64,000 nt of DNA, taken from assembly GCA_963383645.1 (NCBI GenBank), contig OY726569.1, positions 78,554,711-78,618,710 on the forward strand, in the 5' to 3' direction. The stretch is from Muscardinus avellanarius (taxonomy: Eukaryota > Chordata > Mammalia > Rodentia > Gliridae). Positions 25,898 through 34,432 of this stretch are shown here, one piece after another (position 1 is the stretch's first letter; each line of letters begins with the position of its first letter). A program made the position numbers and the translations under genes. The notes beneath the pieces were generated by a model, which made no database searches, had not been told where the DNA came from, and worked only from the letters and a program-made list of their open reading frames with translations.

Positions 25898-26966
25898 TTA
25901 GTCTTTGTTTTCTAAATTTAGGGAAATGGGAGACATGTTTTGTTGCTATTTTATTGTTCCTTGAAATCATGAAGACAATGTCTGTTTTGCAACATTAAGA
26001 TCTGTCTGCAGGGTTTTCTCAACTGTATGTCAAATTAAGGTCTTCTAGCCAGGTATGGTGGTGCATAGCCAGGCATGGTGGTGCATGCTTGTAATCTCAG
26101 TACTTGGGAGGCAGAGACAGGAGGATCACAGGTTTGTGGTTAGCTTCAGAAACCTAGTGAGGTCCTCTGCAATTTAGTGAGACACTGTTTCAAAATAAAA
26201 CATTAAATTAGGGTTAGGGGTGGAGCCAGAGGTAGAATCCCCTGAGTTCAATCGTCAGTGGTCAAAAAAAAAAAAAAAAAAAAAAGAGAGAGAGAGAGAA
26301 ATTAAGGTTTCTTATGATGCTTTAGAGGTATTCTACCTCTGAAATATACCCCAGCCCTTGTTTTGAAACTAGGTTGTTGATCATCTCATAAGTTTCTGAA
26401 ACTGGTCTTGAACCTGCAGTCCTCCTGCCTCAGGGGTCCAAGACTTGGGATTCCAGGTGTGTGCCACCACACCTGGCTAGGTTTTATATTTTAATGGTGT
26501 GTTCATTTTGTATGATAGACAAAATAAGTGTTATAAAAGGATTCTTTGAATAAACAAATTCTTTAATTTGTTACTGAATTTAAGCTATTTTCTCATTAAA
26601 TGGAAAGAAAACTCATTTGAAGCATCTTGTAATTTCATTGTTACGTGTGTTTGTGCGAATATGTGTTTAAGATGAGAGGGGAAGAAATATGGGCCCTTTC
26701 TACTTATTCAATAAGAATTAAGTTTGAAAACTTTTATTTTTGTCTTTTTTTTTTTAATGGTCTATATAAGAATCAAACCCAGAGACCAGCTTGAATTTTT
26801 ATAACCAGTATTCCCAATACAAATGAATTATTTCTAGGGAACAGTTTAAAGAAATGTATTAAAATAAATGATTGTATTTCAGAACTGGGGAGTCTTACAA
26901 CGGCTAATTTAATGGAGAAGGTACGAGGCCTACAGAACTTGGCCTATCAGCTGGGACTGGATGAGT
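12658..26966 (+). CDS. LIN52: LIN52, five coding exons, 3' end missing
   Basis: LIN52 is a subunit of the MuvB core (LIN9, LIN37, LIN52, LIN54, RBBP4), which forms the repressive DREAM complex with p107/p130-E2F4 and the activating complex with B-MYB, in the nucleus. Coding exons: 12658-12688, 17007-17081, 19398-19435, 22927-22993, 26883-26966 (295 bases, 98 codons plus one base of an expected 116). Visible motifs: MGWKMASP N terminus; L-x-S-F-E at residues 18-22, the weak LxCxE-like pocket-protein motif; Ser28 in R-A-S-P (17057-17059), the known DYRK1A site; and the C-terminal LIN9/B-MYB-binding helices from WMAEIERDDIDMLKELGS to KVRGLQNLAYQLGLDE. Residue 10 is Glu, where I recall Asp in human. 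The last about 18 residues, starting with a split Ser codon, were not found in the window. Confidence 0.97.
12667..12677 (+). promoter_or_regulatory. YY1-like element over LIN52 codons 4-7
   Basis: AAGATGGCGTC resembles the YY1 consensus AAnATGGCGGC found at the start of many CpG-island genes. Here it overlaps the second Met codon (residue 5). Confidence 0.5.
12689..13286. other. LIN52 intron 1, proximal SINE-free part
   Basis: GC-rich sequence downstream of exon 1. No element recognised. Open frames here fit CpG-rich composition rather than coding sequence. Confidence 0.5.
13287..13937 (-). mobile_element. Three old minus-strand SINE pieces
   Basis: 13287-13575 is a rearranged dimer that also contains a short plus-oriented left end ('tttggtggtacacaactgtaatcc'). 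13601-13796 is a dimer. 13797-13937 is a B1 half. Confidence 0.75.
13955..14384 (-). mobile_element. Form I SINE split in its linker by a form III-like SINE
   Basis: Outer copy 13955-14040 and 14247-14384; inner copy 14047-14246 with a long T tail ('ggtctcttaagccagctgagg'). The break lies between the ID and B1 halves, as at 8.5 kb. Confidence 0.85.
14385..15124. other. LIN52 intron 1, SINE-free 740 bases
   Basis: No gene or clear repeat seen. Confidence 0.5.
15125..15322 (+). mobile_element. Form III SINE with TSD
   Basis: Nearly intact form III, flanked by AAATTATGGATGTT on the left and AAATGATGGATGTT on the right. Confidence 0.93.
15449..15630 (+). mobile_element. Dimeric SINE, old
   Basis: 'aaggcatggtggttcatg' to 'atacccagcactac'. 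Confidence 0.82.
16081..16300 (+). mobile_element. Dimeric SINE with altered 5' part
   Basis: It begins 'gccaggcacagtgcc', then has an inserted segment with a repeated 'aggtgcc/aggcacc', before the usual 'ggctgagacagg' and ID half. The 3' end is cut short after 'tagaatgcc'. Confidence 0.75.
16450..16801 (-). mobile_element. Two minus-strand SINE copies
   Basis: A 5'-truncated copy 16450-16626, then a poly-T-tailed copy 16661-16801 with most of the B1 half deleted. Confidence 0.82.
17007..17081 (+). CDS. LIN52: LIN52 coding exon 2 (pocket-protein motif and Ser28)
   Basis: Acceptor ggtgtag, donor GTAAGT, 75 bases. It encodes TDLEASLLSFEKLDRASPDL and WPEQ, holding both the L-x-S-F-E motif and the phospho-acceptor Ser28. 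A minus-strand SINE begins about 50 bases after the donor. Confidence 0.97.
17131..17486 (-). mobile_element. Two old minus-strand SINEs just after LIN52 exon 2
   Basis: 17131-17328 ('atggtactgagaattgag' to 'tgccaccctggttt') and 17364-17486 (internally deleted). Confidence 0.8.
17658..18038 (-). mobile_element. Form IV SINE split by a form III SINE
   Basis: Outer form IV at 17658-17760 and 17920-18038; inner form III at 17766-17919 with an internal deletion. CTTATTCTTT occurs on both sides of the insert, a clear TSD within the linker. Confidence 0.88.
18308..18522 (-). mobile_element. Form IV SINE, minus
   Basis: 'gccggtctgcggatgg' to 'ccaccacgcccggctt', with the form IV 'ccccctgccctatt' mark. 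Confidence 0.9.
18788..18970 (-). mobile_element. Dimeric SINE, old
   Basis: 'ttggtactggggattgaaccc' through 'ggctcccgtgtgctgggaaca', degraded 5' end. Confidence 0.75.
19090..19372 (+). mobile_element. L2 3' end directly upstream of LIN52 exon 3
   Basis: Text typical of an L2 3' terminus: 'gactgtaagtttcttgaagcc', 'ctgtgcctgagcactcaaa', 'tgtttattgaatgaatg'. It ends about 25 bases before the exon. Confidence 0.75.
19398..19435 (+). CDS. LIN52: LIN52 coding exon 3 (38 bases)
   Basis: A short exon encoding (L)PGVAEFAASFKS, with acceptor T16-AG and donor GTAAGT. The pyrimidine tract is an uninterrupted T run directly after the 3' end of an L2 element, so repeat sequence sits about 20-30 bases from the splice site. 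Confidence 0.95.
19505..19722 (+). mobile_element. Form II SINE with TSD
   Basis: An intact copy flanked on both sides by AAGTGTAAATCTC. It starts about 70 bases after LIN52 exon 3. Confidence 0.92.
19882..20352. mobile_element. Minus form I SINE, then plus old dimer
   Basis: 19882-20088 minus ('ggtgctggggattgaacc' to 'accatgcccggctt') and 20157-20352 plus ('agccaggtgtggtggcac' to 'ttcagcaccc'). Inverted neighbours about 70 bases apart. Confidence 0.85.
20424..20660 (-). mobile_element. Form I SINE with duplicated 5' end
   Basis: A reverse copy whose B1 start is repeated: 'gccaccacgcctgac' followed by 'gccaccacacccgac'. Confidence 0.82.
20872..21074 (+). mobile_element. Form I SINE
   Basis: 'agccaggcgtggtggtgcacg' to 'cagtactgcaaaac'. 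A repeated 'aggcattgtgcttata' stretch lies just upstream (about 20790-20850). Confidence 0.88.
21187..21408 (-). mobile_element. Dimeric SINE, old
   Basis: 'gtggtactggggattgaaccc' to 'caccacacccagct', with a TTG-rich linker insertion. Confidence 0.85.
21716..22203 (-). mobile_element. Old SINE split by a form I SINE with a CT-rich tail
   Basis: Outer copy 21716-21860 and about 22159-22203; inner copy about 21960-22158 with a (CT)n(TTTC)n poly-T tail. CAGCTT at both borders is a possible TSD. Confidence 0.8.
21861..21959. repeat. (GCTT)n(CT)n(TTTC)n poly-T
   Basis: A composite pyrimidine array at the tail of the nested SINE. Confidence 0.95.
22328..22537 (-). mobile_element. Form I SINE, minus
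   Basis: TTTA tail, then 'gtggaactggggattgaaccc' to 'caccactcctggct'. Confidence 0.88.
22538..22926. other. Unique sequence before LIN52 exon 4
   Basis: About 390 bases with no repeat except a short TA run near the acceptor. Confidence 0.5.
22927..22993 (+). CDS. LIN52: LIN52 coding exon 4
   Basis: Acceptor ttctgacag, 67 bases encoding PITSSPPKWMAEIERDDIDM and LK, donor GTAAG. A plus-strand dimeric SINE starts at intron position +6, so only the first five donor bases are non-repeat sequence. Confidence 0.96.
22999..23195 (+). mobile_element. Old dimeric SINE abutting the exon 4 donor
   Basis: It starts 'agctgggcatattagcac' immediately after GTAAG. The ID half is very degraded. No convincing TSD. 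Confidence 0.85.
23244..23397 (-). mobile_element. Old 7SL-type monomer (B1/Alu-like)
   Basis: 'agagtcttattctgttgcctaggctgg' and 'caagtgatcctcctgcc' resemble a generic 7SL SINE rather than the local dimers. It has an inserted T/G-rich segment. Confidence 0.6.
23852..24048 (-). mobile_element. Form II SINE with TSD
   Basis: Little diverged. CTTTTTCTTT flanks both sides. Confidence 0.9.
24510..24686 (-). mobile_element. Form III SINE, ends damaged
   Basis: 'ctcttaagccagcgaggctgg' core present. The tail is replaced by a TTTG-rich run and the B1 start is lost. Confidence 0.8.
24828..25020 (+). mobile_element. Form III SINE with TSD
   Basis: Flanked by AAAACTGGG(AAGT). An extra upstream copy of that target at about 24794 suggests a repeated target or small duplication. 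Confidence 0.9.
25062..25340 (-). mobile_element. Form I SINE with (AAT/ATT)n tail
   Basis: A mixed AAT/ATT array 25062-25120, then a reverse dimer with a lengthened linker. Confidence 0.85.
25393..25605 (-). mobile_element. Form I SINE with a poly-C at its tail
   Basis: 14 C residues (25393-25406) replace the usual 'tttgcggta' start. The rest, to 'caccacaaccggtt', is typical. Confidence 0.88.
25656..25897 (+). mobile_element. Old dimeric SINE with (CA)n tail
   Basis: Dimer 25656-25847, then about 25 CA units in place of the A tail. Confidence 0.88.
26047..26301 (+). mobile_element. Dimeric SINE with tandem 20-base 5' head
   Basis: The first 20 bases ('agccaggtatggtggtgcat') occur twice in a row before the normal body. 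Ends in poly-A then (GA)n. Confidence 0.88.
26323..26480 (-). mobile_element. Truncated old SINE
   Basis: 'gaggtattctacctctga' to 'caccacacctggct'. Confidence 0.75.
26481..26882. other. Unique sequence before LIN52 exon 5
   Basis: AT-rich, no element recognised. Confidence 0.5.
26883..26966 (+). CDS. LIN52: LIN52 coding exon 5
   Basis: Acceptor gtatttcag, 84 bases encoding ELGSLTTANLMEKVRGLQNL and AYQLGLDE plus the first base of a Ser codon, donor GTGAGT. Reading on without splicing would add an unrelated tail of about 56 residues, which is not expected in the protein. Confidence 0.97.
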
Positions 26967-27277
26967 GTGAGTACCCAAATCATATTTATTCAGGGTTATA
27001 CGTTGTGTATTCCATGAAGAAACTTAGTTTTAAGTTAGGAAAATATAATTCTCCCTTTATTAGGGTAAAGGTGAGTGAACAGAAGGTAAGAAGTCAATGT
27101 ACTCTAAAGTGTGCCTTTTATGATAGAGTGTGCTAGAATAATTACTGGATTTACTACACAACAAATTCGTTTTCTCTGTGCAGTATCTATTGGAATCCTT
27201 TGAGCTTAAGTGATAGAGCTTCAGTTCAAACTAGCTCAACCCAAAGAGAGTATTTTCACATAAATTACAAATTTAAG

Positions 27278-27480
27278 GAGCCAAGTAAGGTTGTGTGTAC
27301 CTGTATCGCAGTACTTGGGAAATTGAGACAGAAGGATCATAGGTTCGGGGACAACTTCAGCAACTTAACAAGGCCCCCTGCAGCTGAGTGAGACCCTGTT
27401 TTTAAAAAAAATTAAAATAGGGTTAGGAGAATAGCTCAGAGGTGAAACTCCCTGGGTTTCATCCCCAGTTACTGTACTCC
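27278..27480 (+). mobile_element. Old dimeric SINE
   Basis: 'agccaagtaaggttgtgtg' to 'catccccagttactg'. Confidence 0.8.
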
Positions 27481-27659
27481 CCCATCCCCAAATGTCCTAG
27501 GTTAGAAACAGCTTTAAGAATATCTAGATTCATGACTACTGATGGTATCATTGTGATATGTTCTTCTTACTTTTGTTTTTGCATATCAAGGCCCTTCCTC
27601 CCTCCTCCATTAATCTTTTATACTTTGCTGCTATAGTTTTTTTTTTTTTTTTTTTTAAC

Positions 27660-27975
27660 CCATCCCTGGGAAGGTGGCCAAAAGGAGATTCAGTTTCTGT
27701 GTTTTTGAATCTCATGATCCCAAAGGAGGAAAGAAAAGTTTTTTTCTGAATCTTTGAAAAGAAAGTTACCTGGGAAGAATTTGTTTTCTGTTGACTCACA
27801 CATCCATCTTTAAACCAGTTGTTTGGCCAGAGAGCATGGAGCACTCTGATGGATGAGGCCTGGGTACAGATGAAGATTAGAGGGGACAGTCTGCTCCATA
27901 GCACATGGAATGGGACAAAAGGATTGGTTCCCCAAGTGAAGGAATATATGGCAGACCAAGAACATGCCTGCAACC
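27660..27975 (-). mobile_element. Possible ancient interspersed repeat
   Basis: The reverse strand around 'ccatcagagtgctccatgc' and 'gtttaaagatggatgtgtgag' resembles a common old mammalian repeat. The family is not assigned. Confidence 0.35.
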
Positions 27976-28117
27976 ATGAATAGTGCTTTATACTTTTTAC
28001 TTATGCCAGTCTGCCCTTTATTCTTTTAGTTTAAATATTTCTTTACACATTGCATCTCTCCTCATATTTATTATAAAAGTAGAGAAAGGATTAAAGAAAA
28101 TTTCCACTTTGTTACTA

Positions 28118-28329
28118 TTTTTTTTTGGTGGTACTGGGGGTGGAACCCAGAGGCTTTCTACCTCCAGGCTATACTCCCAGACCTTTTTTATATTTTATTT
28201 GGATACAGGGTCTCACTAAGTTGCTGAGAGCCTCACTAAGTAGCTGAGGCTGGCTTCGAACCCGTGCGATCCTCCTTGTCTCAGCCTCCCAAGCGCGGGG
28301 ATTACAAGCGTGCGCCACCACGCCCGGCT
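28118..28329 (-). mobile_element. Form II SINE with long perfect TSD
   Basis: Flanked on both sides by GAAAATTTCCACTTTGT. Very little divergence. Confidence 0.94.
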
Positions 28330-28473
28330 AGAAAATTTCCACTTTGTAATTGGAAGAACTTTTCAACATACAGAGGTTAGAAACTTGTTCTCAAGGGGTA
28401 CCTCCTGATACCTTTATAAGTTTGTAATCTTGAGAGTATTATGATGTATAATTTTCTTAAAAAATGCAAGTTT

Positions 28474-28960
28474 TGCCAGGTATGGTGGTGCACACTTGTA
28501 ATCCTAGTATTTGGGAGGCTGAGACATGAGGATCACAGGTTCCAGCCAGTCTCAGCTACTTAATGAGGTCCCCCATGACTTAGTGAGACCGTTCCAAAAT
28601 AAAGAATAAAAAATAGGGCTAGGGATGTAGCTCAGAGGTAGAATACCCCTGAGTTCAATCCCCAGTACCACCAAAAAAAAAAAAAAAAAAAAAAAAGAAG
28701 AAGAAGAAGAAAGAAACTACAAGTTTTTTCTGGGGATGTAACTCAGTGGTGGAGCACTTGCCTACCATGTGTCAGGTCCTGGGTTCGATCCCCAGTACCA
28801 AAATAAATGAAAAAATAAACAAAAATAGATGAAATGCCATTTTGTTTGGTATAGTGGTGCATGCCTGTCATTGCAGTATTTGTGAGGCTGAAATTGGAGA
28901 ATTGCAGGTTCAGGGACAGCTTCAGCAACTTAGTTGAGGTCCTCAGCAAAACAACAACAG
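28474..28960 (+). mobile_element. Form I SINE, free ID and a B1 half
   Basis: Dimer 28474-28672 with poly-A and (GAA)n. Free ID 28729-28802 with well-kept A and B boxes ('gtaactcagtggtggagc', 'gggttcgatcccc'). Worn B1 half 28841-28960. Confidence 0.85.
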
Positions 28961-29011
28961 CAAAAAGATATTGTCAGCTGTCTTATCTGTTGTAAAATTC
29001 TCCATCAACTT

Positions 29012-29208
29012 GCCGGGCATGGTGGCCTACACTTGTAATCCCTGTGCTTGGGAGGCTGAGAGGATCATACAGGTTCAAAGCCAGCCTCAGCTACTTAGGC
29101 TCTCAGGAACTTAGTTAAGACCCTGTTTCCAAGTAAAAGATAAAATAGGTCTGGGAGTATAGCCCAAAGGTAGAAAGCCTTGGGTTCCACCCCTAGTACC
29201 ACGAAAAA
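29012..29208 (+). mobile_element. Form II SINE with TSD
   Basis: Flanked by AAATTCTCCATCAACTT on the left and AAATTCTCCCATCAACTT on the right. Confidence 0.9.
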
Positions 29209-29289
29209 TTCTCCCATCAACTTTACACCCAGAGTACTAGCCTTTGATTACTATCTAAGTCCACTATTTTATTAAAAGTTGCAAGATGC

Positions 29290-29722
29290 TAGGTGTGGTG
29301 GTGGCGCATACTTGTAATCCCAGTACTTCAGAAACTGAGACAAGAGGATCACAGGTTTGTGGCCAGACTCAGCAACTTAAGGCCTTCCACAACTTAATGA
29401 GACCCTGTTTCAAAGTAAAAGAAAAGTAGGGCTGAGGATGTAGCTCAGATGTAGAATGCCCTTAGGTTTCATCCCCAGTACCACATACACATAAAAAAGT
29501 TGCAAGATAGCTAGGTTTGGTGGCGCACACTTATAATCCCAGTACTGGGGAGACTGAGACAGGACAACACAGGTTCGAAGACAGCCTCAGCAAGTAGTGA
29601 GACTATCATCAACCTAGCAAGACCCTGTTCCTTGTTTCCAAATAAGAAATAAAATTGGGCTGGGGATCTAGCTCAAAGTTCAAATGGTTCTGGGTTCAAT
29701 CCTCAATACTACAAAAAAAAAA
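29290..29722 (+). mobile_element. Two stacked SINEs at one target
   Basis: Dimers 29290-29492 and 29512-29722. AAAAGTTGCAAGAT precedes each, and a weaker match (AAAGTTCAAAGGT) follows the second. Confidence 0.85.
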
Positions 29723-30902
29723 AAGTTCAAAGGTAGTGATATCCTAGTTTTATAAGTCCTTCTCGCTATCTAGAAAAGACTGTCTTATCAACAGTTTGAT
29801 TACTTTGAAGACTTGTTCCTACTGGAACAACAGGATAAATGATTCTTCTAGTTTATTAATTTTCAGCAGAAGTCAATAGCATAGCATGAATAAAATCTAT
29901 TTTAATGGTTTCCCATAGGATAAAAAACTTATTGTAGGTTTTTTTTTTTTTTACTTTAATACACACAAAGCCATTATTATTACTGTTAAATGTTTATAAT
30001 TCTAAGACATTGGGGTAGGGCTTTGAAAAGTCATCTAACTCAACCACCTTAACCACTGAATCCAAACTGCATGACAAACGTTTTGTTTGTTTTCTTTTTT
30101 CTGTCAGATGAGCCTCATGATCACAGCTGACATTCTTTAGATTTACTCTCTAGTTCAAAATACATCTTTATTTGACTTTTGTAGCAGTATTTTGCAGCTA
30201 ATGGCCATTTTCCTTGACCAAAGTGATTTTAGCTGACATAAAGAAAACCGTTTTTAAAGTTAGAATTGGGAAGAATTACAGTGATGTATAATGGACTTCT
30301 CGGATACAGTTGGTCTTTGTTTTATTGTGTAGAGTGAATTTGCATAAAAACAAGATCTTGCTTTGTTCTGACAGATTATTCATCTACCCTAGGGGTTGGC
30401 TTTTAGTTGACACCCTAATCTGGTGTTTCCAGCGTCTCAATCCTCTTTCCTGCACTAATTGAGGGGATGACATGGATGAAAAATCTGCAGTAAGAACTGA
30501 GGAATCCCCAAGGACCGGTGGCCCTGTGTCCATGCAAATATCTGCACTGATAAAGATGATGGGAAGAACAAACATGCAAAACATGTTTGTCATTTCCCAA
30601 GAGCATTTTTAAATGTTAGTATAGAAATAATGTGAACCTTCTAGGGCTGATAGAAACTAGATTGTATCTTTGGAAGATAAGCCCTACTCTTTGATTTGGT
30701 ACATGATTATGCCTCAGATAACCCTTTTGGGGTGGGATGCAATAGCTTCTTTGTTATAGACATTAATAATCTCTTAGCTTGATTTGGGCACTTAATTTAT
30801 ATGAAATTTCCTTGAAATATTTAGAAATCAAAAATTGTAAAAATCTGGTTTAGCACATAGAGTCCATTCTGTCACCTTCATCAGAGTTCATTGCCCTTCC
30901 TC
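29723..30902. other. SINE-free intronic stretch, 1.2 kb
   Basis: AT-rich, no gene and no clear repeat family recognised. Confidence 0.5.
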
Positions 30903-30949
30903 TTTTCTTTCTTTGAGAGGGAGGATTGAATCTGGGGCATTCTTTTTAT

Positions 30950-31024
30950 ATTTTACTATAAAAATTACTATATATAAATTATTATATATTAATTATATAT
31001 ATATAGTATATATATATATATATA
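30950..31024. repeat. (TA)n-rich tract
   Basis: Imperfect TA repeat at the tail of a minus-strand SINE. Confidence 0.9.
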
Positions 31025-31033
31025 ATTTTTTTC

Positions 31034-31610
31034 TCTACTGCTGTTGGAACCCAGGGGGATTCCACCTCTGAGCTACAATGAGCCCTAGCCCTACTTTTTC
31101 TTTGTTAATTTGGAACAGGGTCTCGCTGAGTTGCAAAGGGCTTATTAAGTAGCTGAGGCTGCCTGTGGACCGCGATCCTCCCGTCTCAGCCTCCCGAATG
31201 CTGGGTGGCAAGCAGCATTTACAGGGTAGGAGGATCGCGCGGTGGCGCACGCTTGTAACCCCGCGCTTGGGAGGCCGAGGCAGGAGGATCGCGCAGGTTC
31301 GAAGCCAGCCTCTCTGGCTTAAGAGGCCTTGTTTCCAAATAAAAATATAAAAAATAGGTGTCTGGGAGTGTAGCCCGGAGGTAGACGGGTTTCCAGCAAC
31401 CCCAGTACCACAAAAAAAAAAAAAAAAAAAAAAAAAATTTGTGGTACTAGGGATGAAACCCAGGGCATTCTATCCTCGAGCTCTACCCCCAGCCCTATTT
31501 TTGATTCTTTATTTTGAAACAGGGTCTCACTGAGTTGCAGAAGGTCTCACTAAGTAGCTGAGGCTGTCCTTGAACTGCGATCCTCCTATCTGAGCCTCCC
31601 ATCCCAGTCT
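31034..31610. mobile_element. Minus form I, plus form III with a strange 5' end, minus form I
   Basis: 31034-31204 is a reverse dimer cut at 'tgctggg'. 31229-31437 is a forward form III copy. 31437-31610 is another reverse dimer. The form III copy begins with 'aggaggatcgcgc', normally an internal segment, before 'ggtggcgcacgcttgtaa'. Confidence 0.82.
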
Positions 31611-31826
31611 ATTTTATTTACTATTGCTAAATTAGGATTTCTAAAATTCTGTTTGCTTCTCTTTGCTTTTTGTTCATGAGTCATTTGTAATATTTTATCA
31701 CCCATATAATGAAAGTCAGGCTCCTTGGTGTGGTATTCTTCAGAATTTTGCTTGCTTGCCTTTTTCTTTTCTTTTTTGGGGTGCTGGGCTTGGTTTTTTT
31801 TTTGTTTGTTTGTTTTGTTCTGGTTT

Positions 31827-32505
31827 TTTCAGGTACTGGGAATGGAACCCAGGGGCATTCTACCTCTGAGCTACACTCCCAGACAGACTTTTTATTCTAA
31901 GTACCTGAGGCTGTTCGTGAACTGCGATCCTCCTGAACGCTGGAGTTTGAACCCAGGGGCATAGTAACTCTGAGCTACACCCCCAGACCTACTTTATTTT
32001 TTGCTTTAAAACACAAGACCTAGGCTGGGCGTGGTGGCGCACGCTTGTAATCCCAGCCCTTGGGAGGCTGAGACAGGAGGATTGCACAGGTTCGAAGCCA
32101 GCCTCAGCTACTTAGGCTCTCAGCAACTCAGTGAGACCCTGTTTCTTTCTTTCTTTTTTTTTTTTTGGTGGTACTGGGGTTCCTGGAAGCCCTTCTACCT
32201 CTGGGCTACGCTCCCAGACCTATTTTATATTTTTGAAACAGGGTCTCTTACGCCAGTGCGGCTGGCTTCAAACCTGCGCGATCCTCCTGTCTCCGCCTCC
32301 TAAGCGCGGGGATTACAAGCGTGCGCCACCACGCCCGGCGACCCTGTTTCTAATAAAATATAAAAATTAGGTCTGAGAGTGTAGCCCGGAGGTAGAAAGC
32401 CCCTGGGTTCCACCCCAGTACCGCACACACACACACACAAAAAAACAAGACCTCACTTAGTTGCTACGGCTGGCTTCAAACCTGAGATCCCGCTATCTCA
32501 GGCTC
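31827..32505. mobile_element. Nest: minus SINE containing plus form II containing minus form III
   Basis: 31827-31945 is an internally deleted minus copy. Next to it another minus copy (31946-32020, resuming 32442-32505) is split by a plus form II dimer (32022-32150 and 32341-32440), itself split by a minus form III copy (32153-32339). TSDs: AACAAGACCT (left copy AACACAAGACCT) for the middle insert, GACCCTGTTTCT (perfect) for the inner one. Confidence 0.9.
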
Positions 32506-32945
32506 CTCAGAATCCTTGCCCGATTGGGCCCTCGCCCAGTTTCTAGCCTTTACACTTACTTACTTCTCCCCTACTGAAACACCATGCACTGCCCCCACTG
32601 AAAATATTCTCTTTCTGGAACGTTTTCCCATCTTCTTAGTTTTGTCCATGCTACTCTTTTCTTTTCTTAGAAAACCCTTTCTTTTAATGAATCTTTACTT
32701 TTCATCTCGTATCCTGAAAGTAAGCTCTCTAGCCCAGCCTCCCAAGTTGCTCCTAGAGTGGTTCATTTGGTACATTTGTAAGGTACTTGAATTATTCTTG
32801 TTGGAGATTGTTGGTATTTTTCTTATTCCTTGGGTTGAATATTAATTTTTAAAGTAAGAGTCATATTTGGGGGCTGCCTTGGTAGTACATAGAGCACCTG
32901 TCATAAAACCGGTGTGCAGTATGTATTTTCTGATTGAATTAATGA
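32506..32945 (+). mobile_element. L2 3' region
   Basis: 'ccatgcactgcccccactg', 'tctttctggaacgttttccc', 'gtagtacatagagcacctg' follow the order of an L2 3' end on the plus strand. Confidence 0.6.
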
Positions 32946-33185
32946 TAAACTCTTGGTGCCTTCAGAGTTAATACCAGAGTTTTTCTGTTGAAGTCCATTG
33001 GCTTAAATATGAAAAGGTGAAAGCTGGAAATTGTTCTTTTTCTGGGTAGTTGGTGTTTAGTGATAAGTAACATTTAAAGGTCTTGTGATGATGGGAATTC
33101 TCTTAATGACAGTGGATGACTGCACAGAGTAAATAGAATGTGAAGTATGTTGATATGGTATTCTTTTATCTTTTATCTTTTATCT

Positions 33186-33406
33186 TTTTTTTTTTTAAGC
33201 TGTACTGGGGATGGAACCCAGGGGCATTCTACCTCTGAGTTATACCCCTAGCCCTGTTTTTTATTCTTTATTTTGAAACAGGGTCTCAGTGAGTTACAAA
33301 GGACCTCACTTAGTAGCAGCTAAGGCTGTCCTTGAACCGCAGTCCTCCTATCACACAGCCTCCTGAATGCTGGGATTACAAGCATGCGCCATCACGCCCG
33401 GCTTGT
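33186..33406 (-). mobile_element. Form I SINE, minus
   Basis: 'gctgtactggggatggaaccc' to 'catcacgcccggctt'. Confidence 0.9.
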
Positions 33407-33888
33407 TTTACCTTTTACTTGAACTCTATTACTATCATGATTCTTATTTAGTTCTGTAGGTTACAATAGGATATTGCTTCCTTTAATCGTAGGACCCATT
33501 AAATTATTGTGAATCCTATTGAATACTGACTCTCAGCAGTTTTTACCCTTTTCTGATTTTCCCCCATTTTTGAAAGCAACAGAATGTTTAGAAGTCATGT
33601 AAATTACCTACTTATTGGCTAACTTAGAAGTATTTAACAATAGATGTGAAAATTGGGAAAAGCAGAGGATCATGCCATTTGTAACTAGGGTTAAATCTTG
33701 TGGCTCTGATTCATTTGTTTCTTTTTAAATTTTTTTGTAACAGCTTTATTGATGTGTAATTAACATACCTTACAATTCACCTATTTATAGTGTACAATTC
33801 AAAAGTTTTTATATATTTTTAGAATTGTGCAATCATAACCACAATCAATTCTAGAATATCTTTATTACCCCAAAAAGAAACCTGAACT

Positions 33889-34088
33889 TAGCTGGGTGTG
33901 GTGGCTCATACTTTTCATCCTGGCATTTGGGAGGCTGAGACAGGAGGATCACAGTTCACGGGCAGCCTCAGCTACTTAGGCCCTTTGCAACTCAGTGAGA
34001 CCCTGTTTCAAAATAAAGAATAAAAAAATAGGGCTGGGGGTGTATCTTGAAGGTAGAATGCCCCAGGGTTCCATCCCTAGTACTGCAA

Positions 34089-34135
<47 letters not shown>

Positions 34136-34188
34136 TAACAAAATAAATGAGAGAGAGAGAGAGAGAGAGAGAGCGCGCGCGCAAGAGA
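33889..34188 (+). mobile_element. Form I SINE with (AAT)n, (GA)n, (GC)n tail
   Basis: Dimer to about 34087, then AAT units (34088-34140), GA units (34147-34174) and a short GCGC run. Flanks AGAAACCTGAACTTA and AGAGACCCAAACTTA look like a decayed TSD. Confidence 0.88.
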
Positions 34189-34349
34189 GACCCAAACTTA
34201 CATGTAGTCACTCTCTCTTTTTCCTCAAACTCCTGAGACCTGGGCCACCACCACTAAACTGTTTTATGCCTCCAGATTTGCCTCATGGACATAAATTAAA
34301 CCATTGCACATAAATTAAACCATATAATATGTGGTCTGTGTGATTGGAT

Positions 34350-34432
34350 CTTTTTTTTTGTAGTGCTCAGGATTGAACCCAGGACTTAAGCATACTAGAC
34401 AAGTGCTCTACCTCTAAGGTCATGCTAACTTT
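34350..34432 (-). mobile_element. Free ID element
   Basis: 'gtagtgctcaggattgaaccc' to 'gacaagtgctctacctcta', within the old L1 fragment. Confidence 0.75.

Noticed and set aside
27660..27975. Processed pseudogene in antisense
   Set aside because: An open frame of about 140 codons is present but matches no protein I recognise. An old interspersed repeat is more likely.
28729..28802. Possible tRNA gene
   Set aside because: A and B boxes are present, but it has an A-rich 3' tail and matches the ID SINE body. No clean cloverleaf with a paired acceptor stem was evident.
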